In this document: in pieces, positions 1-64,000 of the stretch | Numbering within the stretch: position 1 is the stretch's first letter | How the letters are laid out: every line of letters begins with the position of its first letter | Assembly (NCBI RefSeq): GCF_024679095.1 | Contig: NW_026111657.1 | Location: 132,501-196,500 of the forward strand | DNA length: 64,000 nucleotides | Direction of reading: 5' to 3' | Origin: Eriocheir sinensis | Taxonomy: Eukaryota; Arthropoda; Malacostraca; Decapoda; Varunidae | The notes under the pieces: generated by a model | Databases searched by the model: none | Told to the model about the DNA's origin: nothing | What the model saw: the letters and a program-made list of their open reading frames with translations, nothing else | Translations under genes and position numbers: made by a program

Positions 1-1190
1 AAGAAACAAAATAAGCACAAAAGTAGACTGTACCCAGCCCCAAGAACAAGCCGGATTTCGTAGTGGACACTCAACAACTGAGCGCATTCACAGCATCAAC
101 CAAGATGCTGAAAAATTATCTGAGTACAATAAGCTACTATGAATGGCTTTCATATATTATGAAACTGCATTATATTTAGTTAAAACTTTAGCAGTCATAC
201 AGGCACTCAGGAGGCAGGGCGTGGATGGACATGAAACTTACAGTACAGTGTTGGATGATATAGAGGAATAGCACAATAACCATTAAACTCCACATGAAAA
301 TAGAGAAATTTTCAATTACAAAGTGTTAGTTAACACAACACTTCTCCAGAATTATTAATAACTTGCTTAGAGAAAGAACATTAAAGAAAATCAAAGTGGG
401 ATAGCAAAGGAATCCAGATGGATGGTGAAAACCTTAAACTTAGATTTGCAAGTGACAGTCATACAAAGTGATTCTGAGGAAAATGTACAAAAAATGATCA
501 AGAAACTACACAGAGAGTCTGAAAGGTCTGAATATGAATATGAAGAAAATGAGGGTGATGTTTGATAATCAATTGGCAAAACAACAACTAATGATCAGGC
601 ACAAAACAACTGAGTATGGAAGAGTACACCCATCTAAAAAATCAGTGCAAATTCAGACCACAGAAAAGTAATCAGAAAGAAAATAGAAATGGGATGGAGT
701 GCTCTGGATAAACCGTAACATAAAGAATAGCAGGCTGTGACTCTCCCTGAAGAGAAAAGCGAACAATCAGTGCATCCTGCCTGTCCTAACATACAACTAA
801 GAAACTCAGCACCTCACAAGAGCGCTAGAGAGAAAACTAAGAAGCACACACAGAGGTCCGAAGAGTAAAATGACGGTACAATATGGATTAACAAGCAAGC
901 ACCAAGCATTCAGGAAGAGACACAGGTTGAAAATATTTTGATGACGATCACGAATAATATCACACACACAACCGAAAAGAGATGGACAACCGAAGTAAAA
1001 GAGTGGTAATCACAATCAGTGGAAGTCAGAACAAATGGATTGGGTGGAAAGATGAAATTAGAGCATTTGCCAGAGCAGGATGGAGCACACTAACATCAGG
1101 GAAAGGTGGCAAATGCTGGGAAAATCTTTCTTCTCTGGTGTTGTAGTAATGAAGATGATGATGATGATGATGATGATGCGTTCATGCTTG
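1..1190 (+). pseudogene. Decayed RTE-like LINE, RT domain to 3' end, with (ATG)n tail
   Basis: Discontinuous frames read QAGFRSGHSTTERIHSINQ (about 48-105), then IQMDGENLKLRFASD near 412-460, where the FADD catalytic motif has become FASD, then CILPVLTYN near 770. Near 1060 the text EIRAFARAGWSTLTSGKG leads into (GATGAT)n at 1150-1178. This order is that of RTE-type reverse transcriptases and their C-terminal tail. It is riddled with stops and frameshifts; its 5' part lies outside the window. Confidence 0.75.
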
Positions 1191-1590
1191 TCAATCCAGA
1201 GCCAGGTTGCCACAAATGGTAGGACAGTTGTGAATTTAGTAGGGCTAGGTTACTGATTTAGTGGAGCAACGTCACTGTCCCTGTTATGCACTCAGGGTTC
1301 TTAGTTTAAATATTATTCATAAATATGTAAAGATGTAATGAAGAAAGGTCTCTCACCTGAGGATAGATAACGATAACTAACATCACCACCGAGCACGATG
1401 TCCGACTTTCTTATGACTCGAATAGTTATATATAATTTTTTTTATAATTATCAAGATTTTTTACTGAAGATCTATTAAACCAGTATGATATTATGCATCA
1501 ATATACACACCAGTCTGAGAGTATTCATTATCATCATCTCATCTACATCCTTTCCCTCAAAAAAGGGGAGCTGAGTCAAAATGGATTCAC

Positions 1591-1847
1591 TTAACCCGGT
1601 AGCTGCGGGGGTCATGTTTTTTAGGTTAGGTTAGGTTAGGTTAGGTTAGGTTAGGTTAAAGGCCCCTTTAAGTAAAATAATGAGAAAGAATCACCACTCA
1701 CGCAAACCATTTCATAATATATATCAACGCATGTGTGATCAGTTTATGCATCATCTATTTTGAGAGGTTTATATCATGGCAGAAATTTGGCCCATCGCTC
1801 GTACATGGTAAAGCCACAAATTTGGCCCGTCGCTGCTACCGGGTTAA
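1591..1847. mobile_element. TTAA-flanked MITE, family A, copy 1 (contains TTAGG array)
   Basis: TTAA (1591-1594), terminal repeat CCCGGTAGCTGCG, and at the other end CGCTGCTACCGGG followed by TTAA (1844-1847). The 249-bp element is the same family as 37149-38190 and 55980-56194, sharing the internal stretch around 'accatttcataatatatatc'. No coding capacity. TTAA duplication and CCC termini are the signature of piggyBac-superfamily insertions. Confidence 0.85.
1618..1657 (+). repeat. Interstitial telomere-type (TTAGG)n array
   Basis: About seven uninterrupted TTAGG units. TTAGG is the canonical arthropod telomere repeat. The array lies inside MITE copy 1 at a place where copy 3 has only a short T run followed by unrelated sequence. 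Confidence 0.9.
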
Positions 1848-1993
1848 AAAGCAAATTCACAACAAACTAACAAGAGTAGGAAGAAAAGACATTCAAATGA
1901 AAGAAGGAAAGATTGCCCAGTCAGATTGGCCCCAATACTGTTCGGACCCTTACAAATTACCTTGAAAACACCCGACACCTAGGTTGGTATTAA

Positions 1994-2170
1994 AAGACAC
2001 CTTCGCTTCTCACTTCACCTATTTCTAATGGTTAAAGAGGGGGTCAGTCGGGTTCTAATGAGTGTTTCTTCAGGTTCATGGTACAGAAGAAGACTCACAC
2101 TTCCACCAGGGTCATAGAACTACCCCTGGAAATGCCCACAACTCCTACGAAAGCCTTGTCAAATATGTGT
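1994..2170 (+). repeat. Dispersed copy of the 60.4-61.0 kb repeat unit
   Basis: The segment 'caggttcatggtacagaag' through 'accagggtcatagaac' and 'ccttgtcaaatatgtg' matches, with few differences, the units repeated in tandem at 60433-60996. No protein similarity recognised. Confidence 0.7.
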
Positions 2171-3368
2171 TCTTGGGTGGCTGAATTGAATGCACTTCCT
2201 TGATGCATCTGATAGCATTATGAACCTTTTCCACTTCAACCTTGCAGTCGTTACCTCTCATCCCTAACATCACCATTCCACACTCAATTCCAGTTTGACT
2301 TAATACAATAGCACTTCCTTCTGGGTTATTTATGCTTACCAATGACTGAACTGCCCTAGGTTCTCTCCAACAATTTTATCCTTCCTATCCTTTCAACATA
2401 ACCAAAATACTTATGCTCTCTCTTTCTTTCCCCTACTAACACTTCATAGTACAATTTTGTTCCACACCTCTCCTACACACTCCTCAGTTTCCTAACAGTA
2501 GGGCTGGTGCTAATGCTCCTTCATGGACACCCCTAATAGTGTGTCTCCAAGTCTCCCTTTTAACCAGGACTTTTACAGCTGTAGCGAGTCTTTCCCTTTG
2601 TTATCACATTCTCCACTTCCCTGGAACAATTGCCTCTCTTTTCAGGCACATAAAGGTTGCATCATTTATATCTGCATTACCATTTGTGTTTTTTTCCTCT
2701 TCTACCATCATAACATTACTCTTCCTAATAATGAATCATCTCTCTGAATAAATAGACTGCCACAAAATCTGTCAAGCTATTAACACATTTTCTGTAATTC
2801 ACCAGTACAGACTCCAAGGAGACATGTGTAGCTGGTTTGGGAAAGACAATAAAATATAACGATACTTTGCATGATTCTTCAAAACTGCAGCACGTTATAT
2901 TTAAAATCCTGCATCTATAAAAGATTTTTTGCCCAGATTCATAATATTTTATACCCTTCCATTCTGTGGGAAACCTGAATGTATGGACAGCAGTTACTAA
3001 ATTTGAATTGCACACATACCATGTCATAACTGCTGACACTGAAAATCCTAATAACATCAATCTAGTATGAGAAACCACTTGGTAGGATTTTTGTTTTTGA
3101 AACCCCAAATGATGTGTCTCTGTGAAGGAAGCTCAATAATGTTAATATTAAATATTGCAAACATGTTTTTGATAAATAGCCTGATCACAGTATTTCTCTG
3201 CCAAGAATAACTGAGGAAATAACACACCAGAAATGTCAGTAAGAGAGCAACTGTATCAAGGGGGAAAAATGTTAAGTATTTCCATTTTGCATTCGACAGA
3301 ATACAATAGTTCTGTGTGATGGCAATGATTTCAGTATTTTTTGGGTTCAAATATACATAAGTGTATAC

Positions 3369-3490
<122 letters not shown>

Positions 3491-4559
3491 CGAGGAGAAA
3501 TTCTACACATGGAAAATATAGCATATGACAATGGGATAAGACAATCGTAGGACTAGCAATAATGGCAAACCAGATATGTGAAGGACGATAATAATATATA
3601 CAACCCACCGTGACACAGCACACACTGTGATTGGAGTGTACTTGTGAGGGTAGGTAACAAGGCGAACAGGTACGACAGCATAACGATGGAAGAAGACACT
3701 ATCTCCTACACACTTAAGATTTCCACGCCACACGACACAACACTATGAATACAGCGAAGTGCATATAGGACTAGTTAGTTTAGTCATGAGGCTTTTGCAG
3801 GGATCTCTTCCTCCCTGGTGTTGAGGAGGACCAAGTCAGTGCCCAGGAACTTAACACCATAATGATTTCAACATAAAGTCCTTTAGTGATAGCAGCTTGT
3901 ACCTCAGGACACATGAGCTAAGTAGAACTACTAAGCATAACCTTTATATGAATATTCACTATTGTCAACAACAACAACAACAACAATAAAAAAGCATATC
4001 AAATTTACCCCAGAAAAATAATCATTTAATTATTCTTCAAATTCTCTTTTGAATAAAAAAATAAATAAAAAAATCTGCATTCATGCAACAAGAAAATGCA
4101 GCATAACTCATAGTAAGTCTTCATTATGGTCAAAGCATAGTCCCACCCTTACTAACGGACAAGAGGCTGAGTTGTACTGAATGTAATACTGGTCTGGCCT
4201 GCATCAGACAGTCTGGTGTAGCTTTGACACATCCAGCCAACAATGTTAAGATAACTATTAGAAGAGAATAAATAATATGAAAATATTTGTCCTAAGAATA
4301 CACATTATGTCAAATACTAAAAATACTCAACCTTAAGTAAAAACTGGCCATTTCATGAGGTTACTTTATCACAATAAGTTACTCATCTGTGGTAGAGCTG
4401 CTGGCACCATCTTGCAGGATGGGAGGTCATGGTGTGATGAGGCTCAATAATGACCATCATCATGCACTTCCTTTTAGGCTCTGGGCGGTTTTATGGGAGG
4501 GGAAACTTGGGAAGTGAGAAACCTCTGGAGGACCTGTCCGTTCCTTCTCTTCCTTCATC

Positions 4560-60284
<55,725 letters not shown>

Positions 60285-60430
60285 GACGGGGCACGCGGCG
60301 GCGGGGAGGTCACACTAACGATCAATCGGCCTCATATTTACTGGAGGCCATGGAGGAGGGCGCTTAGGGGCCGGGGCTGGACTGGCAGACGCGTTCGGCT
60401 CCCAATTGATCTATTTAAAAGTTTTTCAAT
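60285..60430 (-). promoter_or_regulatory. BLTP3 5' leader / probable promoter-proximal region, with short uORF
   Basis: GC- and CpG-rich sequence directly upstream of the start codon, unlike the AT-rich surroundings, as expected near a broadly expressed promoter. An upstream ATG at 60351 opens a 9-codon frame (MASSKYEAD) that stops at 60322, 37 bases before the main ATG. Its use depends on where transcription starts, which cannot be read from sequence. No clear TATA box was seen. Confidence 0.45.
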
Positions 60431-60432
60431 AT

Positions 60433-60996
60433 ATGTTTTTAGGTCCATGGTGCAGAAGAAGGGTCAAACTACAACCAGAATTATAAAACTACCCAAAGAA
60501 ATGGCCTTGTCAAATATGTATGGTTGGTTAATTTTTCGGCTCCCACATTAATTATTTCCAAGGGTTTCAATATATGTTTTTAGGTCCATGGTGCAGAATA
60601 AGGGTTAAACTAGTACCAGAATTACAAAACTACCCAAGGAAATGGCTCAAACTCCCACGACAGCCTTGTCAAATATGAAGGCTTAGTTCGGCACCCACAT
60701 TAACTATTCCCAAAGGTCGAAATAGGGTTATAATGAGTGTTTTTTAGGTCCATGGTACATAATAAGGGCCAATCTACTACCAGAATTATAAAACTACCCA
60801 AGGAAATGGCCCAAACTCCTACGACTATCTTGTTTCGGCTCTCACATCAACTACTTCCAAGGGCGAATAGGGGATGAATCAGATTATAATGAGTGTTTCT
60901 TTAGGTTCATGGTACGGAGAAAGGGTCAAACTACCACCAGGGTCATAAAACTACCCCTGGAAATGACCCAAACTCCTATGAAAACCTTGGTAAATA
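60433..60996. repeat. Diverged tandem repeat, four units
   Basis: Units recognised by TTTAGGT(C/T)CATGGT at 60437, 60578, 60746 and 60902 and by ATAAAACTACCC(A/C). Spacing 141-168 bp. A fifth, dispersed unit lies at 1994-2170. Confidence 0.85.
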
Positions 60997-61245
60997 CGTG
61001 AGCACAGGCGCCGAAATGTTTAAAGATATGGACCTCGATCTGGCACATCATTTCCTCATTAGTGATTCATAGAGCTGAGTTGTCTTGTCATTATTTCCGT
61101 TATAAAGCTAATTATTTTCACAACTCCCACGCAGCAGATTCTTCTTTCAAAATGTGATGATAAGGAAATTAATGATATATTGGTCGATCCCCAAAGATGA
61201 TTTTTCCATACAAATAGTTAAGTTTGAACGAAATGTCATGGAGGA

Positions 61246-62610
61246 GATAGAAGAGAAAAATAAGGTGTCATACTATAGGTCGTTAACAAAGTGAATTAAG
61301 ATTGTTTAGAACACGACATAGCCGGACCCATTTATTCATACAAGCTGGTCAAACTTCATGTATATATACAGCTCGAGTACTATGTCTTGAGCATGTTATT
61401 CATTTCAACACGTATTGCAGATTATACATGTTTTGTGTGGCTTCCTGACCACTACGAAGGGGAACGAACCAATGCCTCGAGCTATAGGTGCTCGGGGGAC
61501 GTAAACAAACGCCACAACACCCTTCCGCGAGGGTTGGAAGGCCCACGCGCGCCGCCGAGGAGGGTCCGGGGCTGCGAGAAATGCCTCCTCGCAGTAATAA
61601 GTCGCCCTAATGTCCACTTTGCATGCGCACTGAGGACTACATAGCAGAAAAAATATTAATTTGAATGGTTTTGTTTTAGTTTGTCCACTTGTGATCTTGG
61701 TGATAGTTGATGTTGCCCGCAAGGCAGCAACAGACCAAACTAGCAAGATCTGCGTGAACATCAACGTGCTCTCTAAAATTTGCCCTATCCGATTGTTATA
61801 AAGTCTTCTGATTAAAAAAAAAGTATTTCTCTGACGTTTGTGCCGTGTATTGGAGCCGAAACAGGACAAGTAAACGACAGCGGTGAGTGAAAGATAGAAA
61901 AAGTAAGCTATAGTTGAACCTCCCTCTGCGAGCTATTTTGCAGGGGCGAGCTGATTCCTGCAACAGCGGCCACGGCTGCCAGACCCTCGCCTACAGCTCG
62001 CCTAAGGTGCAGTGCACATCGGGGATGATAAGGGCTATTATACACTAGGCAAATTTTCCGTGGATCTACTGTCAAACCACGATTTCCGCTCCAAAAAATC
62101 CGCATAGAAGGAAGAGCAGACACTGCATCCTAGCCTAATTATGTCTTTCTTGGCTATGGATCGATGGTTGCACAAGGCTCTTAATTAGTCCTTGGCTTGC
62201 CGACTCATCCACTGCCTGTAGCCTTTCTCGTCTTCTGGACGTAGTTCTAGCAATATCTGCAGCTGCATATCACTTCACTGCGCTCCTCTCTTCTTGTAAG
62301 CCATAAATTGCCGCCTCCATATTCTTTTCTTTTTCCGTTGCTTGTGTAAATTGAGTGTCACTTACATAGAGCCAAAGCAACGGCACTTCGAGTGGAAACG
62401 GCCGGGGTGCGAACAAGGACATCAGCCATACCTCTTGTGAAAATGTGTCTGTCACCCTTCTCCCTTGTTATTTACCTGCAACAATAAGCTATCAATGAAT
62501 CAAGACCACGGTACGCTGAGAGAGTGCGCGAGGCAAGTGTGTTGGGAAGACGACGGTGTGACGGTAGTGTATGTCCACATATGCAAAAATCCACGATTTT
62601 ATGACTGAAG
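61246..62610. other. Upstream of BLTP3: unassigned sequence with a CpG-rich patch
   Basis: 61490-61580 and 61940-62030 are CpG-rich. Minus-strand frames at 61869-61405 (154 codons) and 62455-62270 are open, but their translations look like no protein I recognise. Confidence 0.4.
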
Positions 62611-62616
62611 ACGCAC

Positions 62617-63030
62617 GCATGAGATTGGCTTGAACAGAGGAATTTATAGGAAAATAAAGAACGGAGAAACCCACCTCAGGGGTAGGTATGTTGAAATAGC
62701 CAGGTCGGTAAAGAAGAACACCCGCCTAGCAAAGATAAATTATGAGATTAGGGTAGCCAACGAGGCCAAGAGCGATCCCAAGGGCTTCTTCAAATTGTAC
62801 AGGACGAAAACAGGGGACAGAATTGAACCGTTGAAAGCAAACACAGGTGAGCTCGTTGAGAATGGAGAAGATATGAATCAATGTTGACTGACTATCTCGT
62901 CTCAGTTTTCACGCAGGAAAATCTAACAACCATTCCGGAGAGAGTTCAGGTATATGAGAGAGAAGAGAACGACAAGTTGAGGGATGTGATCATCACTAGG
63001 CAAGTAGTCCAGGAAGAGATTGGTAGGTAA
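62617..63030 (+). pseudogene. CR1-like LINE fragment (linker to start of RT)
   Basis: IYRKIKNGETHLRGRYVEIA, RSVKKNTRLAKINYEIRVAN, EAKSDPKGFFKLYRTKTGDR, then LKANTGELVENGEDMNQ. After a one-base shift comes LTDYLVSVFTQENLTTIPER. This is the region between the endonuclease and RT of CR1-like ORF2, truncated at both ends. Confidence 0.8.
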
Positions 63031-63099
63031 CTCAGCCCCAGATAGAGCTACCATTGGGCCCTGGTGCTGCAAGTAATTCCGGGCCCCTAAAGCCCAAAT

Positions 63100-63900
63100 G
63101 CACTGCCGAATTTTGGTTCACGAATGTGCGCGAATATGCAAGTCATCCTGTGTCGCGAACAAGTTCGGCATTTTTTTTTTTTTTTTTTTTTTTTTACGTT
63201 GTTGCCTATTGCGCCGGTAGGCATCTTCCCGGTGGGGCCTGATGGTCGGCCCCAAGGCTTCTTCCAGGTGGGGCCTGATGGTCGGCCCAAGGCTTCTTCC
63301 AGGTGGGGCCTGATGGTCGGCCCAGCCCGTTCTGGCGCAGGCGAGTGTTTATAGTGGCGCCATCTTGCATTGGCTCATGCTGCCCCCCGGGTTGATGGGT
63401 GGTCTTCAGGACAGCATGTGGGTAGTTTTAAGCCACTCGGCGGTGACTGAAAAATCCGAGTGGTAGCGTGGGGATTCGAACCCGCGTCGTCCATCACGCG
63501 GTGAATGTGGGCCCAGTACGCTACCATTTCGGCCACCGCCTACCCCTCTTGTCTGTTCTTGTCCGTTCGGGGACATGTCTGCGTCCACCGCGCGACTTTT
63601 GACGGTTGGTCACGACCGCCACGAAAGTTTCATGTTGCATGAAAAATTCGCGGCCGTTCGCTGAATGTGCACGAATGCAAAATGGACGCCGAATTGTCGC
63701 CGAAATGTAGCCGACATGTCGCAGACAATTCGGCGTCCGATTCGCGGTGTTCGGCGAATTGTCGCCGAATTTTGACAGTTGAAATTTTAATTTTATTGGC
63801 AAATTTGTCGCCGACATGTCCGAATGGCCAAGACTATTCGGGACATGTCCCCGAATATTGGGCGAATTAATCACGACACGGCAAACGGGTCGCGGTGGGA
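63100..63900. mobile_element. CpG-dense palindromic repeat, interrupted by SINE S1
   Basis: Short motifs GAATTGTCGCCGAA, GACATGTC and TTCGGCG recur in both orientations at 63540-63870, with related CGAATGTGCGCGAATATGC at 63122. The SINE at 63166-63546 splits it. Probably a non-autonomous DNA element; termini were not defined. Confidence 0.5.
63166..63546 (-). mobile_element. tRNA-derived SINE, family S1, with internal 36-bp triplication
   Basis: Minus strand starts near 63546 with GGCGGTGGCCGAAATGGTAG, then the B box GGGTTCGAATCCCC near 63482-63469, and ends in a poly(A) (T run at 63173-63195). Inside, the phrase GGTGGGGCCTGATGGTCGGC is present three times (63230-63322). Confidence 0.8.
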
Positions 63901-63916
63901 GGTGTACACGGGGGTC

Positions 63917-63944
63917 TGTCTATCTATCTATCTATCTATCTACG

Positions 63945-64000
<56 letters not shown>
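63917..64000. repeat. (CTAT)n microsatellite running off the window
   Basis: Tetranucleotide repeat with one interruption near 63942-63949. Confidence 0.97.

Noticed and set aside
61405..61869. 154-codon minus-strand frame upstream of BLTP3
   Set aside because: Composition and motifs match no protein I know; it crosses a CpG-rich patch, where stop codons are rare. A search against proteins and RNA-seq would settle it.
63124..63354. Plus-strand frame with poly-Phe then LLPIAPVGIFPVGPDGRP
   Set aside because: It is the reverse of SINE S1 starting in its poly(A). Such frames are a common annotation artefact in decapods.

Overview
The window is eukaryotic genomic DNA, most likely from a decapod crustacean, perhaps a brachyuran crab. 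The reasons are GT-AG introns, very long (AT)n and other microsatellites, an interstitial array of the arthropod telomere unit TTAGG, and LINE, SINE and TTAA-flanked element families of a kind typical of decapod genomes. Assigning a crab is inference from pattern recognition; no database was searched.

One host gene dominates and appears complete: a minus-strand orthologue of the bridge-like lipid transfer protein BLTP3 (vertebrate UHRF1BP1 and UHRF1BP1L, also called SHIP164). I traced 19 coding exons from the start codon at 60284 to the stop at 4560. Every junction keeps phase and uses GT-AG. The spliced CDS is 4287 nt, 1428 codons plus a stop, close to the ~1440-1464 residues of the human paralogues. 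The N-terminal chorein block, the groove exons, the long Ser-rich linker (exon 14, 483 codons) and a short C-terminal coiled coil are all recognisable. Exon 16 is the least certain.

The introns are packed with mobile DNA. Region by region: 1-1180 is the rotted end of an RTE-like LINE. 1595-1843 is a TTAA-flanked MITE holding the TTAGG array. Intron 18 (4682-9065) holds a CR1-like LINE split by a 1.16-kb TTAA element, plus a small MITE. Intron 17 has a 1.7-kb pogo/Tigger-type element. Intron 16 has LINE pieces, a Tc1-like transposase fragment, a small Tigger MITE, a SINE and a long (AT)n. Intron 15 has two LINE tails. Intron 14 has an almost full-length CR1-like LINE with an (AC)n tail, followed by a pogo-family transposon sitting in (TA)n. 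Intron 12 holds a 405-bp foldback. Intron 11 is mostly a 2.05-kb Tigger-type element. Intron 8 holds three stacked TTAA elements. Intron 7 (14.1 kb) is a mosaic of TTAA elements, LINE tails and tRNA-derived SINEs. Exon 1 sits between two tandem-repeat blocks that are themselves enclosed by ~250-bp inverted arms. The distal 2.7 kb holds a LINE fragment, a SINE, a CpG-rich palindromic repeat and a (CTAT)n array running off the window.

The most notable pattern beyond the host gene is the population of TTAA-flanked, CCC-starting inverted-repeat elements. There are at least six sequence families and nine copies, several nested or sharing a TTAA, and none carries a transposase. This points to one or more piggyBac-like transposases acting in trans. 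I found no CRISPR array, no intact tRNA or rRNA gene, and no second convincing host gene.
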